64,000 nucleotides of DNA from positions 1 through 64,000 of the forward strand of contig CAYUOU010000004.1 in assembly GCA_964446485.1 (NCBI GenBank). Direction: 5' to 3'. Below are positions 45,124 to 54,317 of the stretch, piece by piece (position 1 is the stretch's first letter; the number at the start of each line of letters is the position of its first letter). Below the pieces are notes generated by a model. It worked only from the letters and a program-made list of their open reading frames with translations. It had not been told where the DNA came from and did no database searches. The position numbers were made by a program, and so were the translations under genes. Origin of the DNA: JBDRRP01 sp964446485 (GTDB taxonomy: Bacteria; Desulfobacterota; Desulfobacteria; Desulfobacterales; JBDRRP01).

Positions 45124-45852
45124 TTATCTGCGGTCGCCGAAAATGCGGAGCAGCATCAGGAACAGGTTGATGAAGTCGAGATAAAGGGTCAGAGCGCCAA
45201 TCAATGCGCCCTTGCGGATCATGGTGCCGGAGGCATCCGCCGGCTGGCTCATGGCCATGTATTTGATCTTCTGGGTGTCATAGGCGGTGAGCCCCACAAA
45301 AACGACGACGCCGATGTAGCTGATAATCATGTGCATGGCGGAACTCTGCATGAATATGTTCACCACCGATGCGATGAGAATGCCGATCAACCCCATGAAC
45401 ATGAACTGGCCCACGCCGGTGAGGTCTTTCTTGGTCATCCAGCCGAAAGCACTGGTGGCCAGGAAGGTCCCTGAACAGATGAAGAACACCGATGTGATGG
45501 AAGCGCTCGTATAAATGAGGAAAATCGACGACAATGTAGCGCCATTGAGGGCCGAATACGCGACAAAGAGGGCCGTTGCCGTGCTGGCCTGCATTTTGGC
45601 GACACGGGCGCTGAGGGTGAATACCATGGCCAACTCGGCAATGATGAGCCCGTAAAACAGCATGGTGGGTTGGAGGCGATTGCCAACGACCTGGAACATC
45701 AGACCCAGCAGTGACGGGCTGTTGGCGACAAAATAGGCGGTAAATCCGGTGAGGGCCAACCCGATGGCCATCCAGTTGTAGACGCTGCGGACGAAACTGT
45801 TGACCCTGACTTGGGTCTGGGCCTGAGTGCCCTGAAACGGTGCGGTCTGCAT
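45124..45852 (-). CDS. Bax inhibitor-1/YccA family membrane protein
   Basis: A 242-residue protein with seven hydrophobic helices of the BI-1/YccA fold. The N-terminal signature is FVRSVYNWMAIGLALTGF near residues 19-36, and the C-terminal conserved aspartate pair region reads FVGLTAYDTQKIKYM and LYLDFINLFLMLLR. Bacterial members act as pH-gated calcium leak channels or modulate FtsH. GGAGG precedes the ATG of MQTAPFQG. It is monocistronic, convergent with glmM and divergent from the small gene at 46060. Confidence 0.93.
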   Translation of the reverse strand: MQTAPFQGTQAQTQVRVNSFVRSVYNWMAIGLALTGFTAYFVANSPSLLGLMFQVVGNRLQPTMLFYGLIIAELAMVFTLSARVAKMQASTATALFVAYSALNGATLSSIFLIYTSASITSVFFICSGTFLATSAFGWMTKKDLTGVGQFMFMGLIGILIASVVNIFMQSSAMHMIISYIGVVVFVGLTAYDTQKIKYMAMSQPADASGTMIRKGALIGALTLYLDFINLFLMLLRIFGDRR

Positions 45853-46059
45853 GCTGAACCTCCTGTTTGTGTTCGTATGCGATGAAATTGCAGTCATTTG
45901 TCGTGGACGTAAGATAACACACAGCCGCCCCGAATCAAGGATAATCGAAACCAGCGCTGAGATGTCGTCCGGTGGAAATATAGCCCTCGGGTATTTGATT
46001 TGCGTTAAAATTGGTATACATTCCAGCAAAGAATTCACGAGACCACGGAAGCGCGCATC

Positions 46060-46350
46060 ATGAAACCCCAAGAGACCTATGACGAACTCAAACGGGTGGC
46101 CGAAAAACTCGACATCACGGTGAACGAACAAAATTTCAAGACCACCGGCATTGCCGCGAAGAGCGGACTTTGCAAGGTGCGCGGAAAATATCAATTCATC
46201 ATGAACAAACACAACCGCATTCAAAAGAAAATCGACCTCCTGGCGGCGTGCATCAACCGGTTCCCCCATGAGAACGTCTATGTCATACCCGCCGTTCGCG
46301 AAGTGCTGAAAGGGCTCACTGACGCAGATTCCATCGAAGAGGACGACTGA
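46060..46350 (+). CDS. small conserved-looking hypothetical protein
   Basis: A 96-residue soluble protein with a basic middle (IMNKHNRIQKKIDLLAACI) and an acidic tail (DADSIEEDD). I do not recognise the family. No signal peptide or membrane segment. GGAAG lies about eight bases before the ATG. It lies 79 bp upstream of xseA, divergent from the BI-1 gene. Its codon pattern matches the neighbours. A nucleic-acid or regulatory role would be speculation. Confidence 0.7.
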   Translation: MKPQETYDELKRVAEKLDITVNEQNFKTTGIAAKSGLCKVRGKYQFIMNKHNRIQKKIDLLAACINRFPHENVYVIPAVREVLKGLTDADSIEEDD

Positions 46351-46429
46351 GACGGGCCGTTGTACCGGGTCAGCCATTTAATAAAGTTTACATAATATAT
46401 CTTATCGGTCTTTTTAGGTGTGAGTTTTC

Positions 46430-47809
46430 ATGGTCACCGCCGTTCAGTCATCACCCCCGACGATCCTCACCGTCAGCGACCTCACGCAGCGCATCAAAGG
46501 CCTGTTGGAGGAATCCTTCGATTTGGTTTGGGTTGTTGGAGAGATCGCCAACCTTCGCATTCCCGCCTCGGGCCATCAGTACTTCACCTTGAAGGACGAA
46601 AACGCGCAGATATCCGCTGTCATGTTCCGGGGCGTGGCAAGGTCGTTGGCCTTTCGGCTGAAAGACGGTCAGCGCATCACGGGTATGGGCCGAGTGAGCG
46701 TCTATTCGCCGCGGGGCAACTATCAGCTCATCCTGGAATACCTGACCCCTGATGGTGTGGGTGCCCTGCAGCTGGCCTTCGAACAGCTCAAGGAGCGGTT
46801 GGCGGCAGAAGGGCTGTTTGATGCCGATCGAAAACGCCCCCTGCCCCTGCTACCCCGCCACGTGACCCTGGTGACCTCTCCCAGCGGTTCTGTGGTTCAC
46901 GATTTCATCAATATCGCCGCGCGGCGATTTCCAACGCTGCCGTTGTCCGTTGTGCCCGTTCGGGTTCAGGGAGCCGGTGCGGATACCGAGATTGCCGCCG
47001 CCCTATCGTTCATCAACCGCGGTGTGGACACCGATGTCATCGTTGTCTGTCGCGGCGGCGGATCACTGGAGGACCTGCAGGCGTTCAATTCAGAGGGGGT
47101 TGCCCGGGCCATCGCCGCGAGCCGCATCCCGGTGGTTTCCGCCGTAGGCCACGAAACCGACGTCACCATCGCCGATTTCACGGCGGATGTGAGGGCGCCG
47201 ACGCCATCGGCGGCGGCTGAACTGATCGTTCCCGTTTTCAATGACCTCAGTGATGCGCTGGAGCAGCTGCGGCGCGCCATGAACCGTCAGTGGGTTCAGC
47301 GACTGGCCAGACACCGCAACACACTTACCACCCTGCAGCGGCATCTTGGAAACCCTCGTCGCCGCATTGCCGACCTGCGCCTGCGTGTCGACGATCTGAG
47401 CCTGCGCCTGTCTCGCCGGGTGGTCACAGGGTTGAAAAGGCGCCGCGAAAAACTCCAATGGCAATCCCAGCGATTGAGCGTCATGAAGCTTCGAAACCGG
47501 GTTTTCAATTATCAACAGAAACTTGATCTATACCATCACAATATTTTGAAATCTTTAGAAATACTTATCGATAAAAGAAGGCGGGCGACAAATCGATATG
47601 CAGACATGCTCTCGGCGCTGGATCCTTCCGCCGTGCTCCAGCGCGGCTACAGCATCACCCGCAGCCTCGAAGACGGCAGCGTTGTCCGCAATGCCGTCGT
47701 TCTGGAGCCGGGACATCGGGTCGCCGTAACCCTGGCGAAAGGCGAATTTGAAGGCCGCGTGACGGCTGTTTCCGAAAATGACCTCCCAACAATGATGAAA
47801 GCGGAATGA
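46430..47809 (+). CDS. xseA: exodeoxyribonuclease VII large subunit
   Basis: A 459-residue catalytic subunit of ExoVII, which degrades single-stranded DNA from both ends. An OB-fold N-domain (VWVVGEIANLRIPASGHQYF) spans about 25-125, and the catalytic domain shows VTSPSGSVVHDF, VVCRGGGSLEDLQAFN and SAVGHETDVTIADF at about 145-245. The C-terminal third is the long coiled coil that binds XseB, ending with LQRGYSITR. The two subunit genes are six bp apart. First gene of a housekeeping run. Confidence 0.96.
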   Translation: MVTAVQSSPPTILTVSDLTQRIKGLLEESFDLVWVVGEIANLRIPASGHQYFTLKDENAQISAVMFRGVARSLAFRLKDGQRITGMGRVSVYSPRGNYQLILEYLTPDGVGALQLAFEQLKERLAAEGLFDADRKRPLPLLPRHVTLVTSPSGSVVHDFINIAARRFPTLPLSVVPVRVQGAGADTEIAAALSFINRGVDTDVIVVCRGGGSLEDLQAFNSEGVARAIAASRIPVVSAVGHETDVTIADFTADVRAPTPSAAAELIVPVFNDLSDALEQLRRAMNRQWVQRLARHRNTLTTLQRHLGNPRRRIADLRLRVDDLSLRLSRRVVTGLKRRREKLQWQSQRLSVMKLRNRVFNYQQKLDLYHHNILKSLEILIDKRRRATNRYADMLSALDPSAVLQRGYSITRSLEDGSVVRNAVVLEPGHRVAVTLAKGEFEGRVTAVSENDLPTMMKAE

Positions 47810-47815
47810 CCCATT

Positions 47816-48052
47816 ATGGCCAAACAGACCTTTGAAAGCGCCCTGAAACAACTGGAAAAAATCGTCGATACCCTGGAAGACGACACCATCAGCCTCGACA
47901 GTGCATTGAAAAAATTTGAAGACGGGATGAAATTGGTCCGGATTTGCTCGGACCAACTCGACGCCATTGAAAAAAAGATCACCCTGCTCACCGAAGCGCC
48001 CGATGGCAGCGTTGCCGAGAAGCCGTTTACCCCGGAAGCGGGGGCCTCGTAG
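47816..48052 (+). CDS. xseB: exodeoxyribonuclease VII small subunit
   Basis: A 78-residue helical protein, FESALKQLEKIVDTLE near residue 5, matching XseB almost throughout (LDSALKKFEDGMKL). It binds the coiled coil of XseA in several copies. The gene lies between xseA and ispA with gaps of six and four bases, the standard xseA-xseB-ispA-dxs order. Confidence 0.95.
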   Translation: MAKQTFESALKQLEKIVDTLEDDTISLDSALKKFEDGMKLVRICSDQLDAIEKKITLLTEAPDGSVAEKPFTPEAGAS

Positions 48053-48056
48053 GCCG

Positions 48057-48983
48057 ATGGAACCGCCCCTTGCCGATTTCAGCTCAATTGACGCCTTTGA
48101 CTTATCTAACTACTTGAAATTAAAACGTGAATGCGTCAATGACCACCTGGTGTTCATTCTTTCGGGAATCGCTTCGTCGCGGCTTCGCGAGGCCATGGGA
48201 TACTCACTCATGGCCGGCGGCAAACGCCTGCGCCCCATTCTGTGCATCGCCGCCGCCGAGTCCATCGGCGGCCGCGCCGATGATGAGGTGATCACGGCCG
48301 CCTGCGCCCTGGAATGCATTCACACCTATTCATTGATTCACGACGACCTGCCGGCCATGGATGACGACGATCTTCGACGGGGGCGTGCCACGTGCCATCG
48401 TGAGTTCGACGAAGCCACCGCGGTGCTGGCCGGTGACGGCCTGCTCACCCTGGCCTTTGAGGTCCTGACCCGAACGGCCCTTCAATCGCGGCGCAGTGCC
48501 CGTGAGTGGTGCCGGGTGATTCACGGCATATCTCGAGCCGCCGGCCACGCCGGCATGATCGAAGGGCAGATGCGGGATATGGCAGCCGAAGGAAATCCAG
48601 TGACACGGGAAGCACTTGAACGACTCCATCAACTCAAAACCGGCGCCTTGATCCGGGCCGCAGTGGAAACCGGTGCCATGCTGGCCGATGCGGACGCGGC
48701 ATCCACCAGCGCCCTGGCCGGCTATGCCGACCGGCTTGGGCTGGCGTTTCAGGTGACAGACGACGTCCTCAACGAGACGGGCAATCCCATCACCATGGGA
48801 AAAGCCGTGGGCACGGACAAGGATCGTCAGAAGAACACTTACCCGGCATTGATGGGACTGGCCCAATCCAGCCTTCACGCGGCCAGCCTCATCGACGCCG
48901 CCTTGAAATGCATCGTGCATTTTGATAACAGGGCGAATCCGTTGCGCGCCCTGGCAACTTATGTCCTCAGCAGACAGCGATGA
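48057..48983 (+). CDS. ispA: polyprenyl (farnesyl/geranyl) diphosphate synthase
   Basis: A 308-residue all-helical prenyltransferase. The first aspartate-rich motif is HDDLPAMDDDDLRRG near residues 97-111, and the second lies in QVTDDVLNETG near 235. GKRLRPILC near 60 is the standard pre-motif. It extends IPP onto DMAPP/GPP for isoprenoid chains (farnesyl diphosphate by family position). I start at MEPPLADF just four bases after xseB. It forms an operon with dxs, which supplies its precursors. Confidence 0.94.
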   Translation: MEPPLADFSSIDAFDLSNYLKLKRECVNDHLVFILSGIASSRLREAMGYSLMAGGKRLRPILCIAAAESIGGRADDEVITAACALECIHTYSLIHDDLPAMDDDDLRRGRATCHREFDEATAVLAGDGLLTLAFEVLTRTALQSRRSAREWCRVIHGISRAAGHAGMIEGQMRDMAAEGNPVTREALERLHQLKTGALIRAAVETGAMLADADAASTSALAGYADRLGLAFQVTDDVLNETGNPITMGKAVGTDKDRQKNTYPALMGLAQSSLHAASLIDAALKCIVHFDNRANPLRALATYVLSRQR

Positions 48984-48987
48984 AATC

Positions 48988-50889
48988 ATGAGCCTACTTG
49001 ACGAAATCCACTCCCCGGCAGATCTGAAGCGCCTGCCCCGCGGCGATCTTCCAAAACTGGCGGAAGAAATCCGTTCGGTCATCGTGGATGTGGTGTCCAT
49101 TACGGGGGGGCATCTGGCGTCAAGCCTGGGCGCAGTGGAACTGGCCATCGCCATTCATTACGTTTTCGACGTTCCCACCGACAAGGTGATCTGGGATGTG
49201 GGACATCAGGCCTATGCCCACAAGCTGATGACGGGAAGACGCGACCGGTTTCACACCTTGCGTCAGCACGGCGGCCTCTCGGGTTTCACGAAAATGAGTG
49301 AAAGCCCTTTTGACGCCTTCACCACCGGCCACAGCAGCACCTCCATCTCAGCCGGTCTGGGGGTCGCCTCGGCCAAGCAGATCAAAAAAGAGAAAGGTAA
49401 GGTCATCGCCGTCATCGGCGACGGATCCATGACTGCCGGTCTGGCATACGAGGGGCTCAATCAGGCAGGCGACATCCACAAAGACCAGGATCTCATTGTC
49501 ATTCTCAACGACAATGACATGTCCATTTCTAAAAACGTCGGTGCCCTGTCCTCCTTTCTCAGCCGAACCTTTTCGGCTAAAACCCTTCAGCGGTGGCGCA
49601 AAGATTTCGGTGGGTTCCTGAAGTCACTGCCCGGCATTGGCGAAGACATGTATCACATCGCCAAGCGCAGTGAGGACTCTCTCAAGTCCTTCGTGACCCC
49701 CGGCATGCTCTTTGAGGCCTTCAACTTCGAGTACTTCGGTCCCATCAAGGGGCATCGAATCAACCATCTGATTGATATATTGAACAACATCAATTATATC
49801 GATGGACCGATCCTTCTTCATGTCACCACCACCAAAGGCAAGGGGTATGCGCCGGCCGAAAAAAACCCGGTGTATTTTCACGGCTGTGGGTGTTTTGAGA
49901 AGGAGACCGGCGCCTGTCTGGACAAGCCCAAACAGGCGCCGACCTACACCGAGGTGTTCGGGCAAACCATGGTGACCCTGGCTGAAACCGATACCCGGAT
50001 CGTCGCCGTCACCGCCGCCATGCCCGAGGGAACCGGCCTGGTGGCATTTTCCGAACGCTTTCCCGAACGGTTCTTCGACGTGGGGATTGCCGAACCCCAC
50101 GGCGTCACATTCGCCGCCGGGATGGCCACCGAAGGCCTGCGACCCGTTGTTGCCATCTATTCCACCTTTCTCCAGCGCGCTTACGATCAGATCATTCACG
50201 ACGTCTGTATCGAAAACCTGCCGGTGGTGTTCGCCATCGACCGCGGCGGCATCGTCGGCGAAGACGGCCCCACCCATCACGGTCTCTTCGACTTGACCTA
50301 CCTGCGCAGCCTACCCAACATGGTGGTCATGGCGCCCAAGGACGAAAACGAGCTTCGCCGCATGCTCAAGACGGCCCTGGAACACGACGGCCCCACGGCG
50401 ATTCGCTACCCCAGGGGGATGGCCGAGGGTGTTCGTCTGGACGACGTCATCACGCCGATCCCCATCGGGCGTGCAGAGACGCTCGCCACGGGAGACGATG
50501 TGGCGATCCTGGCCGCCGGCCACACCGTCGCCCAGGCCCGCATCGCTGCGGATACCCTTCTGGCTGAAGGGATCGCAGCGACGGTGATCAACGGCCGTTT
50601 CATCAAGCCGTTGGATGCAGCGTTGATTTGCGACACGGCGGCTCGAGTGGAAAAGCTCATCACCATAGAGGAAAATGTACTGCAGGGCGGGTTCGGCAGT
50701 GCCGTACTGGAATGTTTGAGCGACAACCTTGTCACCCATTGCCGGGTCCGGCGTCTGGGGCTTCCCGACCGGTTTGTCGAACATGGGCCGCAGTCCCTGC
50801 TTCGGACATCCTACGGTGTAGATGCCGCTGCAGTGGTCGCCGCGGTTCACAGCCTCCTGGATGACAAATCCCCCCTTCCCCGTCGCTGA
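48988..50889 (+). CDS. dxs: 1-deoxy-D-xylulose-5-phosphate synthase
   Basis: A 633-residue thiamine-diphosphate enzyme condensing pyruvate and glyceraldehyde-3-phosphate, the entry step of the MEP pathway. The cofactor motif is GDGSMTAGLAYEGLNQ near residues 149-164 with NDNDMSI following, and the C-terminal transketolase domain has AIDRGGIVGEDGPTHHG. I start at MSLLDEIHS, just after the ispA stop; an ATG nine codons upstream overlaps ispA and is possible. Length is standard. Confidence 0.95.
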   Translation: MSLLDEIHSPADLKRLPRGDLPKLAEEIRSVIVDVVSITGGHLASSLGAVELAIAIHYVFDVPTDKVIWDVGHQAYAHKLMTGRRDRFHTLRQHGGLSGFTKMSESPFDAFTTGHSSTSISAGLGVASAKQIKKEKGKVIAVIGDGSMTAGLAYEGLNQAGDIHKDQDLIVILNDNDMSISKNVGALSSFLSRTFSAKTLQRWRKDFGGFLKSLPGIGEDMYHIAKRSEDSLKSFVTPGMLFEAFNFEYFGPIKGHRINHLIDILNNINYIDGPILLHVTTTKGKGYAPAEKNPVYFHGCGCFEKETGACLDKPKQAPTYTEVFGQTMVTLAETDTRIVAVTAAMPEGTGLVAFSERFPERFFDVGIAEPHGVTFAAGMATEGLRPVVAIYSTFLQRAYDQIIHDVCIENLPVVFAIDRGGIVGEDGPTHHGLFDLTYLRSLPNMVVMAPKDENELRRMLKTALEHDGPTAIRYPRGMAEGVRLDDVITPIPIGRAETLATGDDVAILAAGHTVAQARIAADTLLAEGIAATVINGRFIKPLDAALICDTAARVEKLITIEENVLQGGFGSAVLECLSDNLVTHCRVRRLGLPDRFVEHGPQSLLRTSYGVDAAAVVAAVHSLLDDKSPLPRR

Positions 50890-50891
50890 TC

Positions 50892-51638
50892 ATGCCCGAA
50901 GACAAGGAACGCATCGATCGGTTGCTGGTCCGCAAAGGCCTGGCACCGTCCCGCCAGCGCGCGCAGGCGATGATCATGAGCGGCGTCGTGATCGTGGACA
51001 CCCGGCCGGTGGACAAACCCGGCACCCTTGTAGACAGGCTGGCCGATGTGCGCCTGCGGGGCAACGATCTGCCGTATGTGAGCCGGGGCGGCCTCAAACT
51101 CAACGCCGCCATCGATGCATTCAGCCTCGATATTGAGGGATTGGTCTGCCTGGACGTCGGGGCCTCCACCGGCGGGTTCACCGACTGTCTGCTCCAGCAC
51201 GGTGCAAGGCATGTCTTTGCAGTGGATGTCGGCTATGGACAGTTGGCGTGGTCACTGAGGCAGGATGCCCGGGTAACGGTCATCGAACGCACCAACATCC
51301 GCCACATGGCCGAGGACGCCTTGCCGGCACCGGTGGACCTCGTCACCATCGACACCTCGTTCATCTCCCTTCGCATTGTGGTGCCGGCGTCGTTGCGGTA
51401 TCTGAAGCCTCAGGGATGTATTGTCGCCCTCATCAAACCCCAGTTTGAAGTGGGCCGCGGCGCCGTGGGGAAAGGGGGGGTGGTCCGAGACCCCGCCCTT
51501 CACGAATCCGTGATTCGCGATCTGACCGGTGCGTTTCATGATTTCGGGCTGATCGCCGCACCGGTTGTCCCCTCCCCGGTTCGGGGCCCAAAGGGGAATC
51601 AGGAATTTCTCGTACTCCTGACCCGCATCCATTCCTGA
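50892..51638 (+). CDS. tlyA: TlyA-family rRNA 2'-O-methyltransferase
   Basis: A 248-residue protein. The N-terminal 60 residues form an S4 RNA-binding domain (ERIDRLLVRKGLAPSRQRAQ), and the rest an FtsJ-type Rossmann methyltransferase with CLDVGASTGGFTDC near 81-94 and the acidic motif TIDTSFISLR. TlyA-type enzymes methylate 16S and 23S rRNA and are sometimes called haemolysins. It sits two bp after dxs, as is frequent in this gene order. Exact rRNA position modified is inferred from family. Confidence 0.92.
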   Translation: MPEDKERIDRLLVRKGLAPSRQRAQAMIMSGVVIVDTRPVDKPGTLVDRLADVRLRGNDLPYVSRGGLKLNAAIDAFSLDIEGLVCLDVGASTGGFTDCLLQHGARHVFAVDVGYGQLAWSLRQDARVTVIERTNIRHMAEDALPAPVDLVTIDTSFISLRIVVPASLRYLKPQGCIVALIKPQFEVGRGAVGKGGVVRDPALHESVIRDLTGAFHDFGLIAAPVVPSPVRGPKGNQEFLVLLTRIHS

Positions 51639-51801
51639 AAACCGCGCGGCCCGCCATACGTCGGCCCGGCCTCGAAACCATACACCGGTGCTGTATTTTC
51701 CCTTGCTTTTTTAATGGCTTCGGGCTAACGATGCCGCTTTACGTAAACCGCATCCTCACGAAACCCAAACTTTTCTAACAACCCCTTAGAGAGGACCGGA
51801 G

Positions 51802-53871
51802 ATGTCTGAAATTGTTGATAAACTGAGAAATATTGCATTCGTTGGACACAGCGGTGGTGGGAAAACCTCACTGGCCGAAGTCATGCTTTTCAATACCGGT
51901 ATCACCAACCGGCAGGGCAGCGTTGACGCCGGTAACACCGTCATGGACTTCGAGCCCGAAGAGCTCAAGCGCGCTTCGAGCATCAGCACCGGTTTCCATC
52001 AATTTCAGTGGAAAAAACATGATATCAGCTTCATGGACACCCCGGGCGATGTCAACTTTTTCACCGACACCAAATTTTGTATGCAAGCCACCGACGGCGT
52101 GGTGATGGTGGTTGACGGTGTTGACGGACTGAAGGTCCAATCTGAACAGGCCTGGGATTTCGCCGAAAAGTACCATCTGCCGTGCGCGCTGTTCATCAAC
52201 CGCCTTGACCGTGAACGGGCCGATTTCATGAAAACCTTCGAAGACGCCCGAGACAGTTTGACCCTGAAACCCATTCTCCTCCAGCTTCCCATCGGCAGTG
52301 AAGCCGACTTCAAAGGTGTTGTGGATCTGGTTTCCGGAAAGGCTTATGTCTACGGCGACAAGGGGAAAGCCTCCGAAACGGATATCCCCGCCGATCTGCA
52401 GGATCAGGTGGCCGCCGAAAAGGAAGCCCTCATTGAGAACATCGCCGAAGCCGACGACGCCTTGCTGGAGCGCTACCTGGAAGGAGAAACCCTCACCGAA
52501 GCGGATATTCACGCCGCCCTCAAAGCGGGCATTCTTTCCCGAACCTTTGCACCGGTGCTCTGCGGATCAGCCACGGGCAACATCGGCATCGACAAACTCT
52601 GTGATTTCATCGTGGACGCCATGCCCTCGCCGGCTGATCGCGGCGCCTTCACCGCCACGAAAGGCGATGACACCGTCGAGATCGCCCCTGACCCCGATGC
52701 CCCGTTCGCCGGCTTTGTTTTCAAAACCATCGCCGACCCCTACGCCGGCCGCTTGTCCATCATTCGCATCGTTTCCGGCACACTGGGCAGCGACGGCAAT
52801 TTCTATAACGTGACCAAATCCGCCAAGGAGCGCTTCAGTCAGCTGCTGCGCGTCGTGGGAAAAGAGCAGAAAACCGTCGAAAAGGCCGGGCCCGGGGGCA
52901 TCGTCGCCATGGCCAAACTCAAGGAAACCACCACCGGGGATTCTATCTGCAATGACAGCCGAAAGGTCACCTTTCCCTTTGCCGAACCGCTGCCGACGGT
53001 GATTAGCTTCGCTCTCACCGCCAAAGCCAAGGGCGAAGAGGACAAGATCGTTCAGGCGCTGAGCAAAATCATGGAAGAGGATCCGGCGCTGCACCTGGAG
53101 CGCCGCGCGGAAACCGCCGAAATCCTCCTTTCCGGGCTCGGGCAGATTCACATCGAAACCACCATCGACAAAATGAAGCGCAAGTACAACGTGGAAGTGC
53201 TTCTCAACACCCCCAAAATCCCCTACCGCGAGACCGTGAAAAAGAAGGTGCGGGTTCAGGGCCGCCATAAAAAGCAGTCGGGCGGCCACGGTCAGTTCGG
53301 CGACTGCTGGATCCAACTGGAGCCGATGCCCAACGGTGCCGGTTTCGAATTTGTGGACGCCATTGTCGGTGGATCCATCCCCCGCCAATATATTCCCGCC
53401 GTGGAAAAAGGCATTGTTGAGGCTGCAGTCAAAGGCGTTCTGGCCGGATTTCCCACCGTCGATTTCAAAGTCACGCTGGATGACGGTTCTTTCCATGCCG
53501 TGGACTCCTCTGAAATGGCATTCAAGGTCGCCGGATCACTGGCATTCAAAAAGGCGGTCCAGGAAGCCGTGCCGACTTTGTTGGAACCCATCATGAGCGT
53601 CACCGTTACGACACCGGACGAGTTCATGGGCGACATCATGGGCGACCTCAATTCCCGCCGCGGCCGTGTGATGGGGATGGACAGCGCGGGCAAATACCAG
53701 ATCATCAAGGCGGAAGTCCCCCTGAGCGAATTTCAAAGCTACGCCCCTGATCTGACATCCATGACCGGCGGCCGGGGCATGTACGCCATGTCGTTCGCCC
53801 GATATGAAGAAGTCCCGGCGCAGCTGGCGGAAAAAGTCATCGCCGCTGTCAAAGCCGCCCAAGAGGAATAA
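51802..53871 (+). CDS. elongation factor G, second-type paralogue (EF-G2-like)
   Basis: A 689-residue translation GTPase with domains in EF-G order. G1 is GHSGGGKTSL, G3 is DTPGD, and G4 is FINRLDRE: NRLD replaces the usual NKxD, a change I associate with secondary EF-G paralogues of deltaproteobacteria. The C-terminal domain IV loop region is near GMDSAGKYQIIKAEVPL. A GAGAGGACCGGAG site precedes the ATG. The canonical fusA normally lies with rpsL/rpsG and tufA, none of which is here, so this is probably the extra copy, acting in translocation or ribosome recycling. Confidence 0.85.
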   Translation: MSEIVDKLRNIAFVGHSGGGKTSLAEVMLFNTGITNRQGSVDAGNTVMDFEPEELKRASSISTGFHQFQWKKHDISFMDTPGDVNFFTDTKFCMQATDGVVMVVDGVDGLKVQSEQAWDFAEKYHLPCALFINRLDRERADFMKTFEDARDSLTLKPILLQLPIGSEADFKGVVDLVSGKAYVYGDKGKASETDIPADLQDQVAAEKEALIENIAEADDALLERYLEGETLTEADIHAALKAGILSRTFAPVLCGSATGNIGIDKLCDFIVDAMPSPADRGAFTATKGDDTVEIAPDPDAPFAGFVFKTIADPYAGRLSIIRIVSGTLGSDGNFYNVTKSAKERFSQLLRVVGKEQKTVEKAGPGGIVAMAKLKETTTGDSICNDSRKVTFPFAEPLPTVISFALTAKAKGEEDKIVQALSKIMEEDPALHLERRAETAEILLSGLGQIHIETTIDKMKRKYNVEVLLNTPKIPYRETVKKKVRVQGRHKKQSGGHGQFGDCWIQLEPMPNGAGFEFVDAIVGGSIPRQYIPAVEKGIVEAAVKGVLAGFPTVDFKVTLDDGSFHAVDSSEMAFKVAGSLAFKKAVQEAVPTLLEPIMSVTVTTPDEFMGDIMGDLNSRRGRVMGMDSAGKYQIIKAEVPLSEFQSYAPDLTSMTGGRGMYAMSFARYEEVPAQLAEKVIAAVKAAQEE

Positions 53872-53909
53872 TGCGCCGCTCGCCGCGGCCCGTCGAATGC
53901 GGAATCAAT

Positions 53910-53940
53910 GAAGTCCCGCAGCATCGCGCTGCGGGACTTC
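53910..53940 (+). terminator. rho-independent-type terminator after the EF-G gene
   Basis: GAAGTCCCGCAGC (53910-53922) pairs perfectly with GCTGCGGGACTTC (53928-53940) around a five-base loop, 39 bp after the EF-G stop. The U-run is short (CGCCGTTTATG). The hairpin is symmetric enough to act on both strands. Confidence 0.82.
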
Positions 53941-54088
53941 GCCGTTTATGACAAGTACACCCCATGGGTTGCCGGTGAATGTATTTTTATTCATGAAATC
54001 GAGGGGTTCGAATTCATATCGTTTGACTTTCCCCACCGCATTTTTTATATCCAACCATCCCCGCTACCTTATCCGGGCATCGTGCGAC

Positions 54089-54298
54089 ATGAATGCAATC
54101 AAAACCAGGCGACTGATCGGGTTGTTTCTCATGGGATGTCTCCTGTTCAACTATCCGATTCTATCCATCTTCAACCGGGCCATTCTCATCGGCGGCGTTC
54201 CCCTATTGTACGTGTATCTTTTCGTTGCGTGGGTGAGCATCATCCTGCTCACCGCAGTGATCTGCCGGCAGTGGCGAAAGGATGCCAACGGGGCGTGA
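54089..54298 (+). CDS. small two-helix membrane protein paired with the symporter-kinase
   Basis: A 69-residue protein with two hydrophobic helices at about 9-25 and 32-58 (LIGLFLMGCLLFNYPI, LLYVYLFVAWVSIILL) and a short basic tail. A small membrane protein of this size commonly precedes CbrA-like symporter-kinases, and 19 bp separate the two genes here. I start at MNAIKTRR; a longer frame upstream has no supporting site. It may assist insertion or signalling of the kinase; that is inference from synteny. Confidence 0.75.
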   Translation: MNAIKTRRLIGLFLMGCLLFNYPILSIFNRAILIGGVPLLYVYLFVAWVSIILLTAVICRQWRKDANGA

Positions 54299-54317
54299 CG
54301 CACCCTACGGGTGAGTG

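Noticed and set aside
51868..52512. Minus-strand frame within the EF-G gene
   Set aside because: Antisense of the GTPase domain, without start signals.
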